A stretch of 64,000 nucleotides of DNA from SIG672 sp045535095 (GCA_045535095.1 JAZSKY010000042.1:23767-87766); one strand, 5' to 3'. Positions 8,847 to 17,725 are shown, counted from the stretch's first letter. Translations and numbers: made by a program. The notes: generated from the letters alone by a model not told the origin.

Positions 8847-8858
8847 ATGTGCTATAAT
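8830..8858 (+). promoter_or_regulatory. Consensus sigma-A promoter for the DUF1858-trmK-nif3 genes
   Basis: TTGACA (8830-8835), 17 bases, TATAAT (8853-8858). The -35 lies inside the 3' arm of the preceding terminator stem. Confidence 0.85.
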
Positions 8859-8904
8859 AACTTGAATAATTATATTTATAATATCTTTTAAAGGAGTACC
8901 CAAA

Positions 8905-9105
8905 ATGAAAGTAACTAAAGATTCCATAATCGGCGACGTTCTCAGAGCAGACGTTTCGACCGCTAAATATTTCCTCGAGATAGGTATGCACTGTCTCGGA
9001 TGCCCCTCTGCAACAGGCGAGTCTATCGAGATGGCTTGCGCAGTACACGGCGTAAACGCAGACGAGCTTGTGGACAAGCTCAACGCACACTTTGCCGCTA
9101 AATAA
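8905..9105 (+). CDS. DUF1858 domain protein (hybrid-cluster-associated disulfide type)
   Basis: A 66-residue single-domain protein. The pattern IGDVLRADVSTAKYFLEIGMHCLGCPSA followed by a helix matches DUF1858, the small domain found alone or beside hybrid cluster proteins. The C-x-x-C (HCLGCP) at about residues 30-33 is the conserved redox-active or metal-binding pair. No hybrid cluster protein is near here. It leads the trmK-nif3 genes, with two bases between its stop and the next possible start. Confidence 0.88.
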   Translation: MKVTKDSIIGDVLRADVSTAKYFLEIGMHCLGCPSATGESIEMACAVHGVNADELVDKLNAHFAAK

Positions 9106-9110
9106 TCTTG

Positions 9111-9821
9111 ATGATAAACAAAAACAGATCGTTTCCGCTCCCCGATCTCTCAAAGAGACTTTCGGAGGTGGCGAAATTCGTACGCACCGATTCGGTCGTT
9201 GCCGATGTCGGCACAGACCACGCGTATCTGCCGATATACCTTTTAAAAACGGGAGTCGCAAGACGCGCGGTCGCAACGGACGTCAGGGAAGGACCGCTCG
9301 TTCACGCAAGAGATAACGTCGCTTTCTATAACGTCGGTGATGCGGTAACTATCTACCGCGCGGACGGTCTTTGCGGTATAGACGCACACACCCCCGACGA
9401 TATTATGATCTGCGGAATGGGTGGCGAGCTGATACTCCGCATAGTCACCGAGTGCGACTATACGAAAAAAGAGGGAGTCAGACTCCTTCTTCAGCCGCAG
9501 TCCTCGTTTGCAGAAATGCGAGACGGACTCTGCGAGGCGGGATATAGCATAATAGACGAATCTCTCGTTCGTGACGGTCACATGATCTATCAGGTAGCCG
9601 TTTTCGAATATACCGGAGAAAAAAGGTCGCTCACACCTGCCGAGGCGCTTCTCGGACCGAAAAATATCGAAAAGGGCGGCGATCTCTTTTGCGAATATGC
9701 GTCTATCCATCTTCGCAAGCTTGGTCGCAAGATAGCCTCAAAGGGAGGCGCAGGATACGACGTTTCTCCCGATATTGCGCTCGTGGGTGAAATAGAGGCG
9801 CTTGTCGGAGATAAAAAATAA
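9111..9821 (+). CDS. trmK: tRNA (adenine(22)-N1)-methyltransferase
   Basis: SAM-dependent methyltransferase making m1A22 in tRNA. The Rossmann motif I is VADVGTDHAYLPIYLL, and the post-motif ICGMGGELILRI is typical of the TrmK/YqfN family. It is 236 residues, the expected length. The start is taken as ATG 9111; a TTG immediately before it (9108) is possible and no strong Shine-Dalgarno is visible, suggesting coupling to the upstream gene. Its pairing with the following nif3-like gene matches yqfN-yqfO in Bacillus. Confidence 0.93.
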   Translation: MINKNRSFPLPDLSKRLSEVAKFVRTDSVVADVGTDHAYLPIYLLKTGVARRAVATDVREGPLVHARDNVAFYNVGDAVTIYRADGLCGIDAHTPDDIMICGMGGELILRIVTECDYTKKEGVRLLLQPQSSFAEMRDGLCEAGYSIIDESLVRDGHMIYQVAVFEYTGEKRSLTPAEALLGPKNIEKGGDLFCEYASIHLRKLGRKIASKGGAGYDVSPDIALVGEIEALVGDKK

Positions 9822-9836
9822 ACGGAGGATTTTGAA

Positions 9837-10607
9837 ATGCCTAACGCATACGAGCTTTATTCATACCTCGATAAACTGATACCAAAGCACCTTTCGTGCG
9901 AGTGGGATAACGACGGAATGATGGTCTGCCCCGATAAGTACGCAGAGGTAGAGAAGGTTCTTCTCACCCTCGATATAACCGCAGAGGCGGTCGAGTACGC
10001 CATTTCGGAGGGCTTTGATACTATAATTTCGCATCACCCCCTTATATTCAGACCCCTCGGCGCGATAAACGGAGAGGATCACGTCTCCTCGAAGGTGATC
10101 TCGCTCGTAAAAGGCTCTGTAAACGCATTTTCCTTCCATACCCGTCTTGATGCGCTTGACGGCGGAGTCAACGATACTCTTGCCGATCTTCTCGGCATCG
10201 AGGACGTTGAGATCCTCCCCGGCGACAGCGATATGATAGGCAGAATAGGAAACCTCAGAGAGCCTATGAGCCCCGAGGACTTTGCAAGACTCGTCAAGGA
10301 TCAGCTCGGCGCACCGAGTGTAAATCTTATCGACGCACAGCTTGACGTGTCGAGAGTCGCACTTTGCGGAGGTGACGGAAAGAGTCTCCTTTATACGGCA
10401 TTTAAGTCGGGAGCGGATACCTTCATTACGGGAAACGCATCATATAACTCAATGATAGACGCGCTCGAATATCCGATAAACGTTATCGAGGCGGGGCATT
10501 TCTACACCGAAAATCAGGTGCTTGGCTTCCTTGCCGATATGATCGAGGAGTTCGATAGTAATATCGAGATCGAAATATTCGAGAGTAACGCGATAAAAAC
10601 ACTTTAA
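9837..10607 (+). CDS. Nif3-like dinuclear metal center protein
   Basis: A 256-residue member of the NIF3/YqfO (GTP cyclohydrolase I type 2-like) family, here without the inserted PII-like domain of B. subtilis YqfO. Metal ligands are visible in TIISHHPLIF near residue 63 and in the C-terminal EAGHFYTE. The family's biochemical role is not settled. An ATG with an AACGGAGG site 15 bases after trmK fits co-transcription. Confidence 0.93.
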   Translation: MPNAYELYSYLDKLIPKHLSCEWDNDGMMVCPDKYAEVEKVLLTLDITAEAVEYAISEGFDTIISHHPLIFRPLGAINGEDHVSSKVISLVKGSVNAFSFHTRLDALDGGVNDTLADLLGIEDVEILPGDSDMIGRIGNLREPMSPEDFARLVKDQLGAPSVNLIDAQLDVSRVALCGGDGKSLLYTAFKSGADTFITGNASYNSMIDALEYPINVIEAGHFYTENQVLGFLADMIEEFDSNIEIEIFESNAIKTL

Positions 10608-10689
10608 AAAACGAAAATAAGAGCAGATTTTCTGCCAAAACTAAAAATACTGCATAGTCTGTAAAAGAGCAGAATAACGGAGGTTAATT

Positions 10690-11796
10690 TTGATAATCCA
10701 GCTTGAAGAATCACTGCAGAAGCTTCGCGCCATGAAGGACGATATGGCAGAGCTTGCGCAGGCACTCAAAATAAGCGAACACGAAAAAACTGTCGAGGAG
10801 CTTGAGAAAAAGACTCTCGAGGAGGGCTTCTGGAACGATCAGGCGAACTCGGGAAAGATACTTCAGCGCCTTAAGCAGTCAAGAGATAAGGTCGAGCAGT
10901 TTGCCGCTCTCAGCGCAAAGATCGAGGACACGATGTCCCTTGCCGAGCTTGCTATCGAGGAGGACGACGCCTCCTTTGCCGACGAGGTCGTTTCCGAAAC
11001 CGAGAAGATCGGTCAGGAAATGGAGACCGAGCGTATTGCCGCGCTCCTTTCGGGCGAGTACGATGCAAATAACGCCATCCTCTCCTTCCACCCGGGCGCA
11101 GGCGGTACCGAGGCGCAGGACTGGGCGCTTATGCTTTACAGAATGTACACCCGTTGGGGCGAAAAGCACGGATATAACGTCAAGCTTATAGATATGCTCG
11201 ACGGCGAAGCGGCAGGAATCAAGAGCGCGACCATTATGATCGAGGGACTCAACGCTTACGGATATTTGAAGAGCGAAAACGGAGTTCACCGCCTCGTTCG
11301 TATATCTCCCTTTGATGCTTCGGGCAGACGTCAGACCTCTTTTGCATCTGTCGAGGTAATGCCCGAGTTTACAGACGACGGCACTATCGAGATCCGCGAC
11401 GAGGATATCGAGGTGACCGCACACCGCTCAAGCGGTGCGGGTGGACAGCACGTCAATAAGACCGACAGTGCTATCCGTATTCTCCATATTCCTACCGGAA
11501 TCGTAGTCGGATGTCAGACCGAGCGAAGCCAGCTTCAGAATAAGGAAACCGCAATGAAGATGCTTCGCAGTAAGCTTATGGAGATAAAGGAAAGGGAACA
11601 CCTCGAGAGAATCGAGGATATTCAGGGCAATAAGACCAATATCGAGTGGGGCGCGCAGATCCGTTCCTACGTCTTTATGCCTTACACCCTCGCAAAGGAT
11701 ACCCGTACAGGCTTTGAAAACGGAAACATTCAGGCGGTAATGGACGGCGATATCGACGGATTCATTAACGCATATCTCAAAATGAACGCGAAATAA
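10690..11796 (+). CDS. prfB: Peptide chain release factor 2, no programmed frameshift
   Basis: RF2 recognises UGA and UAA and releases the peptide at the ribosome. It has 368 residues, with an N-terminal coiled domain, SPFDASGRRQTSFASVEVMPE, and the catalytic GGQ in SGAGGQHVNKTDSA. The start is TTG 10690 with GGAGGT five bases upstream. In many bacteria a UGA and +1 frameshift lie near codon 25; here that position reads AQALKISEH in one continuous frame, so the autoregulatory frameshift is absent. It may be co-transcribed with the two small genes that follow. Confidence 0.96.
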   Translation: MIIQLEESLQKLRAMKDDMAELAQALKISEHEKTVEELEKKTLEEGFWNDQANSGKILQRLKQSRDKVEQFAALSAKIEDTMSLAELAIEEDDASFADEVVSETEKIGQEMETERIAALLSGEYDANNAILSFHPGAGGTEAQDWALMLYRMYTRWGEKHGYNVKLIDMLDGEAAGIKSATIMIEGLNAYGYLKSENGVHRLVRISPFDASGRRQTSFASVEVMPEFTDDGTIEIRDEDIEVTAHRSSGAGGQHVNKTDSAIRILHIPTGIVVGCQTERSQLQNKETAMKMLRSKLMEIKEREHLERIEDIQGNKTNIEWGAQIRSYVFMPYTLAKDTRTGFENGNIQAVMDGDIDGFINAYLKMNAK

Positions 11797-11835
11797 TCAA
11801 AACTTATCATAAACAAACGAAAGGCGGAAAAAAGT

Positions 11836-12162
11836 ATGAAAAACTTTAAATTCCCGAAGATCCCGATCGAAAAGTCCAAATTCACGATAGCACTTATTTT
11901 GCTCGTGCAGTCGGCATCGTTTCTCATTATGTCGATAGTTCAGTGGAATAAGCGCAGAAGCCTTGCAGGAGCATTCCTCGCTATTGCCGCAATAAGCGGT
12001 ACTGTCGGCGGAATCCTCATGGCAAAGAGTGCTGATAAGGAAAAGAAGCGTCTTACCGTTATCGACTCTCTCTGCGGAGACTATCTCGATGAGGATATGT
12101 TCACCGAGGGCTTTGACGTTCCCGTTGAAGACGAGATCGACGAGGCAGAATTTCCTTTCTAA
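11836..12162 (+). CDS. Small two-helix membrane protein
   Basis: A 108-residue protein I cannot assign. The N-terminus is basic (MKNFKFPKIPIEKSKF), then come two membrane helices (FTIALILLVQSASFLIMSIV and about residues 45-62, glycine-rich), then an acidic tail ending DEIDEAEFPF. AAAGGCGG lies 12 bases before the ATG. It sits between prfB and a large lipoprotein and may be transcribed with them. Confidence 0.7.
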   Translation: MKNFKFPKIPIEKSKFTIALILLVQSASFLIMSIVQWNKRRSLAGAFLAIAAISGTVGGILMAKSADKEKKRLTVIDSLCGDYLDEDMFTEGFDVPVEDEIDEAEFPF

Positions 12163-12190
12163 AAAGTAAAATAAAATTTCGGAGGTAGTT

Positions 12191-14152
12191 ATGAAAAAGC
12201 TTACACTGAAAGCACTCGCGCTCTTAATGGCGCTTGTTATGGCACTTTCCTTTGCACTCGTCGGATGTACGGACGATGCAGAAATCGATGATGACGATGA
12301 CGACGGCGGCAAAAAGCCTTCGTCAAGCATTACCCTGACTAAGGAAAACGCTGAGGAAAATATTCTCGCGGCGTATGAAAAGCTCTCGGGTGCCAAGTAT
12401 TTTGAAGGCACGAGCACACTCTATCACTCACAGAACGGCGAAGCGAGCGAGATGACCGTATCGGTGTCCGCACAAAAGGACGGCGAAAATTATAAGGTCA
12501 TCAAAGAGACCAAGGCTAAAGCAGAAGATGGCGAAGAAAACGATGAATATACCGAGCGCACCTATGTGACCGGTGATACCGTTTTCACCACCGATCCGTC
12601 CTATAACGGAAGCGGAGAGCTTTTCGTTTACGGTAAGCCTGTGGATACACAGTTCGTTGTAAATCTTTTGACCGACGAGCTCTTTATGCTTCCTTTCGCA
12701 ACGACGGTAAAGAATTTCTGTGCAAAGGATTTTAAAGTAAACAAAGAGGATAACGTTTACACGCTTTCTCTCGAGCTTAAGATCTACGAGGAGGCGATAA
12801 AGCTCTTCGTAAGCGATGAATACGATGCCGATGAATACGGAGCGTATGACAGCTTCAGCGGAGAAGTAAACATTTTAGTAAATAAAAAGGGCGAATTTAT
12901 CGGATTTTCCATTGATATGGAATTTTCCGCGCAGGGAATGACCTTTGTATCGAAGATCGCTACCTCGATAGATAATATCAACGAGGAAAAAACGGTCAGC
13001 GAGCCCGAGTGGTACACAAATAAATCGCTTAACTGGGGCGATGAGGTTTACGAAATGCGCGACGACGTGACGTATAAGTACACTGTCGATAAGTACGGCA
13101 GTCTTTCGTTCGACGGCGCATTCTATGATCAGAATTACGAGATCGAGTCTGTTGAGTGTTACAGAGTCCGTACCTCTCTTGCGGGAATCCCCGTTACAAC
13201 TGTCGGCTCTCACGGATATCTTGAGATCACAAATCTTATAATTCCCGACGGAATCACCTTCGATCTCGGATATAACGATCCCGACTGCACCATCTTCTTC
13301 GAGGGTGACTGCGATATCGATTTCGATCTTACCTCTCTTTATTTCGACGTAAAGGGAATATATGATGAAGGCAGCTGGGAGACACTTGACGGGCTTCCCG
13401 TAGTCAAGGAAGGCGCAAAACCCGTATATCCGAACGTCGGCGGCGAGGATCCCGACATCGGCGGCGACCCCGACATCGGCGGCGACCCCGATATTGGCGG
13501 AGATAATAATCCTACGCTCGATAGCGAAAGCGAAAAATTCGTCGGTACATGGGTAACCGATTTCGATTTCACCGAGTTCTTCAACGAAATTATGGACGAA
13601 ATGCTCGGCGAAATGTCGGTATATTTCAACTTTGACGATATTACTATCGCTTACATAATAGAGTTCTATGCAGACGGAACCTATCAGACCTATGCATATC
13701 AGGATAGTATAGATGAGCTTGCAGAGAGCTTGAAAAACATTATGAAGGCAGGTCTTACCGACTACATCAATTCTATGGCATCTCAGGCAGGCTATCCTTC
13801 GGGAGACGCTATGTGCCAGGCTGAAATGGGAATGAGCCTTGAAGATTACGTAAACACGGCAGCAGCCGAGCTTGACTTCTCGGCAACCTTCCCGATAGAC
13901 GATACCAAAACGTCCGGACGCTATAAGGCAGAGGACGGAAAGCTCTATCTCGCAGAGGGAACTAACGATTTCTCGTCCACCAACTATACTCCTTACGAGT
14001 TTATAAACGATTACACCTTCGAAATGCGTCTCCCCGAGAGCTTTAACGAAGATAATCTCGGTGATTTTGACGAGGATACGGAGGCGCTCTACGATTTGAT
14101 AGTAGATATGTTCCCGCTTGTTTTCGGTTACGTAGATAATATATGTAGATAA
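12191..14152 (+). CDS. Large acidic lipoprotein of unknown function
   Basis: A 653-residue secreted protein. The signal peptide ends in the lipobox LVGC (Cys near residue 26), so it should be diacylglyceryl-anchored. A D/G-rich linker (DDDDDDGG) follows. Residues about 45-280 resemble LppX/LolA-like lipoprotein folds by pattern only, and residues about 290-410 are beta-rich. Near residue 420 three GGDPDI hexapeptides form a linker, followed by a lipocalin-like domain beginning SEKFVGTWVTDFDFTEFF. I do not recognise a family. A perfect palindromic terminator follows. Confidence 0.8.
   Translation: MKKLTLKALALLMALVMALSFALVGCTDDAEIDDDDDDGGKKPSSSITLTKENAEENILAAYEKLSGAKYFEGTSTLYHSQNGEASEMTVSVSAQKDGENYKVIKETKAKAEDGEENDEYTERTYVTGDTVFTTDPSYNGSGELFVYGKPVDTQFVVNLLTDELFMLPFATTVKNFCAKDFKVNKEDNVYTLSLELKIYEEAIKLFVSDEYDADEYGAYDSFSGEVNILVNKKGEFIGFSIDMEFSAQGMTFVSKIATSIDNINEEKTVSEPEWYTNKSLNWGDEVYEMRDDVTYKYTVDKYGSLSFDGAFYDQNYEIESVECYRVRTSLAGIPVTTVGSHGYLEITNLIIPDGITFDLGYNDPDCTIFFEGDCDIDFDLTSLYFDVKGIYDEGSWETLDGLPVVKEGAKPVYPNVGGEDPDIGGDPDIGGDPDIGGDNNPTLDSESEKFVGTWVTDFDFTEFFNEIMDEMLGEMSVYFNFDDITIAYIIEFYADGTYQTYAYQDSIDELAESLKNIMKAGLTDYINSMASQAGYPSGDAMCQAEMGMSLEDYVNTAAAELDFSATFPIDDTKTSGRYKAEDGKLYLAEGTNDFSSTNYTPYEFINDYTFEMRLPESFNEDNLGDFDEDTEALYDLIVDMFPLVFGYVDNICR
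13442..13504 (+). repeat. 18-bp tandem repeat encoding a GGDPDI linker
   Basis: Two full copies of GGCGGCGACCCCGACATC-type units (13460-13477, 13478-13495) flanked by partial copies, in frame within the lipoprotein gene. It is likely a hypervariable flexible linker. Confidence 0.85.
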
Positions 14153-14161
14153 TATATAAAA

Positions 14162-14199
14162 CAAAAAAGTTGAGTTCGATTCGAACTCAACTTTTTATT
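14162..14199. terminator. Bidirectional perfect-palindrome terminator
   Basis: AAAAAGTTGAGTTCGA / TCGAACTCAACTTTTT is fully self-complementary and lies between the convergent lipoprotein and DtxR genes. Confidence 0.9.
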
Positions 14200-14569
14200 T
14201 TTTTATCTTTTCAAATGCGTGACGCTTTATCGCCTCAAACGACGTGTCGCTTATGGCATGCTCAAGCTTGCAAGCGTCCTCGGACGCAGTCTTTTCGTCA
14301 ACACCGATAGAGGTGAGAAAACGCGTTAGCAGGGTGTGCCTTTCGTATATCTTCTCGGCAACCTCGCGTCCTGCATCGGTAAGAGTGATAAGACCTTCCT
14401 TGTCAACCGTGATGTAGCCGCCGTTTTTGAGAAGTCCGACCGCACGGCTGACGCTCGGCTTCGAGTATCCGAGATGCTCGCTCACGTCAATCGAGCGCAC
14501 CTCGCCTTTTTCAACAGAGAGAACGTGTATCGCCTCGAGATACATTTCTCCCGATTCCTGTAAACGCAA
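14195..14569 (-). CDS. DtxR/MntR family metalloregulator, iron-type ligands
   Basis: A 124-residue winged-helix repressor plus dimerisation helices, without a C-terminal SH3-like domain. The HTH is VSEHLGYSKPSVSRAVGLL. Predicted metal residues are Met9, Cys100, Glu103 and His104 (ACKLEH), the set of the iron sensor DtxR (Met10, Cys102, Glu105, His106) rather than the Asp8/Glu99 set of MntR, so Fe2+ is the likelier signal. The start is TTG with AAAGGAGG seven bases upstream. No metal transporter is adjacent; a ZIP transporter lies 38 kb away. Confidence 0.9.
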   Translation of the reverse strand: MRLQESGEMYLEAIHVLSVEKGEVRSIDVSEHLGYSKPSVSRAVGLLKNGGYITVDKEGLITLTDAGREVAEKIYERHTLLTRFLTSIGVDEKTASEDACKLEHAISDTSFEAIKRHAFEKIKK

Positions 14570-14650
14570 AAGATCGCCTCCTTTTTTATCATTTTACCTA
14601 TTTTACCATATATTATCGTCTTTTTCAAGTGAATTTTCAAAATTTATAAT

Positions 14651-14687
14651 AAAAAAGCATCTGCAGACCTGTTGCAGATGCTTTTTT
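14651..14687 (-). terminator. Intrinsic terminator after ackA
   Basis: Arms AAAAAAGCATCTGCA / TGCAGATGCTTTTTT with a seven-base loop, 15 bases beyond the ackA stop. Confidence 0.9.
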
Positions 14688-14702
14688 CATTTAATGTGTA
14701 AA

Positions 14703-15926
14703 TTAAAGAGCCGAAACGATAGCTGCGGTATCCTGTGCGATAACGAGCTCCTCGTTGGTGGGGATAAGGTAAACGTCAACCTTGGAGTCGTCGGTGGAGA
14801 GCTTGATGATCTCGGACTGACGAAGCGCCTTGTCGTTTACTTCCTTGTCGATCTTAACGCCGAAGAATTCCATATCCTCGCAAACCTTCTCACGGAGACG
14901 GGTGTTGTTTTCGCCGAGACCTGCGGTGAATACGATAGCGTCAAGTCCGCCCATAGCAGCGGTGTACGAGCCGATGTACTTCTTTATCTGATAGAAGAGA
15001 ATGCTGGTAGCGAGGTTTGCCTTCTCGTAAAGAGGATCGGAAGGACCGTTGGCAACAGCGTCCTCAAGGTCACGAGAGTCGGACTTGCCGGTGAGACCGA
15101 GGAAGCCGCACTTCTTGTTCATGTAGCTTGCAACCTCAGAGCCGCTCCAACCCTTCTTCTCCATAATGTAGGGAACGATAGCAGGGTCGATGGATCCGCA
15201 ACGGGTACCCATTTCAACGCCTTCAAGGGGAGTGAGACCCATCGAGGTGTCAACAACCTTGCCGCCGCGAACTGCGGAGATGGACGATCCGTTACCGATG
15301 TGGCAGGTAACGATCTTGGTGTCGCCGGTAACACCCTTCTTTGCGAGGATCTCGTTCATGATGCCTGCAACGAAGCGGTGAGAGGTTCCGTGTGCGCCGT
15401 AACGGCGGATCTTGTAGTCCTCGTACATATCGTACGAAAGGGGATACATATAAGCCTTCTCGGGCATGGTCTGATGGAATGCGGTGTCGAATACGAGAAC
15501 CTGAGGAGTCGTAGGCATAACAGCGGTGCATCCGTCAATACCCATAAGGTGTGCGGGAGTGTGGAGAGGTGCGAAATCATAGCAAAGCTTGAGCTTTTCG
15601 ATAACCTCGGGGGTTACGAGGCAGCTCTCGAAGAAGTAAGGTCCGCCGTGGACGACGCGGTGACCGATAGCCTCGATCTTGGATACGTCCTTGATGCAAC
15701 CGATCTTCTCGTCGCAGAGAGTGTCAACAACGATCTTCATAGCGACAGAGTGGTTGGGCATATCGTACTGGCTCGAGTACTTTTCTCCGTTGATCTTGTG
15801 CTCGATAAGACTTCCGTCAATACCGATTCTTTCGCAAATACCTTTGCATTTTACGTCCCCGGACTGAGTATCAATAAGCTGATACTTGAGCGAGGAGCTT
15901 CCTGCGTTTACAACGAGTACGTTCAT
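14703..15926 (-). CDS. ackA: Acetate kinase
   Basis: A 407-residue ASKHA-fold kinase converting acetyl-phosphate and ADP to acetate and ATP, the last step of acetate fermentation. Motifs: NAGSSSLKYQ at the N-terminus, GHRVVHGG, AHGTSHRFV, and HIGNGSSISA. I choose the ATG at 15926 (GGAGG upstream) over an in-frame start at 15974. No pta gene is adjacent. It is divergent from tmcAL, whose product uses acetate. Confidence 0.98.
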   Translation of the reverse strand: MNVLVVNAGSSSLKYQLIDTQSGDVKCKGICERIGIDGSLIEHKINGEKYSSQYDMPNHSVAMKIVVDTLCDEKIGCIKDVSKIEAIGHRVVHGGPYFFESCLVTPEVIEKLKLCYDFAPLHTPAHLMGIDGCTAVMPTTPQVLVFDTAFHQTMPEKAYMYPLSYDMYEDYKIRRYGAHGTSHRFVAGIMNEILAKKGVTGDTKIVTCHIGNGSSISAVRGGKVVDTSMGLTPLEGVEMGTRCGSIDPAIVPYIMEKKGWSGSEVASYMNKKCGFLGLTGKSDSRDLEDAVANGPSDPLYEKANLATSILFYQIKKYIGSYTAAMGGLDAIVFTAGLGENNTRLREKVCEDMEFFGVKIDKEVNDKALRQSEIIKLSTDDSKVDVYLIPTNEELVIAQDTAAIVSAL

Positions 15927-15979
15927 TTTTTTCCTCCGATTGACAAATGAAAAATTTTGTGATAATATTAACAAAGAAG

Positions 15980-16008
15980 ATTATATAACAAATCAATCAA
16001 AATTTCAA
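15980..16008 (-). promoter_or_regulatory. Sigma-A promoter of ackA
   Basis: Minus-strand TTGAAA (16008-16003), 17-base spacer, TATAAT (15985-15980). Confidence 0.8.
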
Positions 16009-16067
16009 GTGGATAAAGCGCAAAATATAACTTTATTTGAAAAATTTTACAAAAACGGGAAAAAACG

Positions 16068-17219
16068 ATGAAAAAAGTAGCAGTTATTTGTGAATTTAAC
16101 CCTTTCCATAACGGGCATAAGATCCTTTTTGATAAGATAAGAGCATCTTTTGCGTCCGAGGAGGTCTGCATAGTCTGTATAATGAGCGGAAATTTCGTAC
16201 AAAGGGGAACTCTTTCGGTGATGTCAAAATACCAAAGAGCATCTCTTTCCTGCGATATGGGAGCGGACGTTGTCCTTGAGCTTCCTTTTCCGTATAGCGC
16301 ATCCTTTGCGCAGTCCTTTGCAAGATCGTCCGTCTATATCGCAGATAGCCTTGGCGGTGTCGATTACCTCGCGTTCGGTAGTGAGTCCTTTGATAGTGAG
16401 GGCATCATAGAAGCCGCCGAAAAGCTCGCAAGCGACGAGTTTGAGAGCGCTCTCTCAAAGGCGCTTGCGGAGAACAAAAACACGTCAAAGCCGTATGCGG
16501 CTCTGCGTGAGGAGACCTTTGAAAAGCTCTATAAAAAGCCTCTCCCCGTAAAGCCGAACGATATTCTGGCGCTCGAATATATCTCGGCGCTGAATAAGCT
16601 TTCAAGCGAAATAAAGCCCCTTTTCATAAAGAGGGAAAAGGACTTTTCGGCAACCGAGAGCAGAAAGAATATTTTTGCGGAAGATGCCGATTCTCTCGGG
16701 AAAAATATCCCGTCCGAGATATATGAAAGGACTCTCGCCGCGCCCAAATTCACCCCCCATCTGCCCGATGCCGCGCTGATACTTTTCCTTGCGGACAAAG
16801 CCCCCGAAATTCTCGCAGAGTCACCCGAAATGAGCTTTGACCTCGCGTCAAGACTTGTGAACGCGGCAAAGAGCGGAAGGTATAGAAGGATCGACGATCT
16901 GCTTTCTGCGGTAGCGACCAAGAAATATACCGATGCGAGAATACGCCGTGCGCTGAATTTTGCCTTCTTCGGAGTAAAGAGGGAGGACCTCGAAAAAATG
17001 CCCGAATATACCACTCTTCTTGCAAGCAGTGATGCGGGAAGAAGGGCGCTCCGCACCTTCTCGAAAACGGCAAGAATAAATATTCTTGCAACCAAGGCGG
17101 CACATAATAAGCTCTGCGGACTCGCAAAGGAGCAGTATCTCCTTTCCGAAAAGGCGGATAGAGCCTTCGCTCTCTGCGGCGAAATCGAGGAAGAAAATAA
17201 ACCGTACGTAAAAAAATAA
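16068..17219 (+). CDS. tmcAL: tRNA(Met) cytidine acetate ligase
   Basis: Makes N4-acetylcytidine at the wobble base of elongator tRNA-Met from acetate and ATP, via an acetyl-adenylate. It is 383 residues. The nucleotidyltransferase motif FNPFHNGH is at residues 10-17, followed by IMSGNFVQRGTLSVMSKYQRA and VLELPFPYS, all characteristic of the TmcAL/YlbM family. It is divergent from ackA, so the acetate producer and an acetate-using tRNA modifier share one intergenic region of about 140 bases. Confidence 0.96.
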   Translation: MKKVAVICEFNPFHNGHKILFDKIRASFASEEVCIVCIMSGNFVQRGTLSVMSKYQRASLSCDMGADVVLELPFPYSASFAQSFARSSVYIADSLGGVDYLAFGSESFDSEGIIEAAEKLASDEFESALSKALAENKNTSKPYAALREETFEKLYKKPLPVKPNDILALEYISALNKLSSEIKPLFIKREKDFSATESRKNIFAEDADSLGKNIPSEIYERTLAAPKFTPHLPDAALILFLADKAPEILAESPEMSFDLASRLVNAAKSGRYRRIDDLLSAVATKKYTDARIRRALNFAFFGVKREDLEKMPEYTTLLASSDAGRRALRTFSKTARINILATKAAHNKLCGLAKEQYLLSEKADRAFALCGEIEEENKPYVKK

Positions 17220-17236
17220 AATTTTTACAAAATCTC

Positions 17237-17265
17237 TTGATTAAATTGCTTTTTTATGCTATGAT
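17237..17265 (+). promoter_or_regulatory. Sigma-A promoter of the 17307 gene
   Basis: TTGATT (17237-17242), 17 bases, TATGAT (17260-17265), then GTGGAGG before the ATG at 17307. Confidence 0.75.
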
Positions 17266-17306
17266 ATACTAAATTACAACGAAAACACCCAGTGGAGGAA
17301 TACAAA

Positions 17307-17624
17307 ATGGCAAACGAAATTACCGTAGAGGGAAAATACCTCGTATATAAAAACAAGCCCCTCGTAAGAGAAAATAACTTTATCTGCTACGGAGATATGA
17401 GAGATAAGTACGTCCTTTTCCTCATGCTCCTCGGCTCAAGAAAGCTCGACACCTCTGACCCTAACATCAAGGTCGAGATCCCCGAGAACATCGTCGGACA
17501 GATCCTCAGCACCGACACCACGAAGCCGGTTTCCGAGAGAATGGTAGAGCAGTTCACCAAGAAGGATCTCTACGAGGCACTCGATTTCGGCATCATCCGT
17601 CTTGACAGACACAACAAAAAGTAA
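17307..17624 (+). CDS. Small conserved protein of unknown function (Clostridia)
   Basis: A 105-residue cytoplasmic protein: MANEITVEGKYLVYKNKPL, then a central acidic-basic segment and LSTDTTKPVSERMVEQFTK. From memory, close relatives occur across Clostridia as uncharacterised single-domain proteins. The start is placed at 17307 because GGAGG lies nine bases upstream; 17292 would precede that site. It has its own promoter and is not clearly in an operon. Confidence 0.85.
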   Translation: MANEITVEGKYLVYKNKPLVRENNFICYGDMRDKYVLFLMLLGSRKLDTSDPNIKVEIPENIVGQILSTDTTKPVSERMVEQFTKKDLYEALDFGIIRLDRHNKK

Positions 17625-17725
17625 GATCCCTTTTGCAAAATACCTAAAAACACCTTTTTCAGACGCGTTTTAGATGTTATTTTATATAAAATATAAAAAA
17701 CTCCTAACTTTTTTGAGGAAAACTA

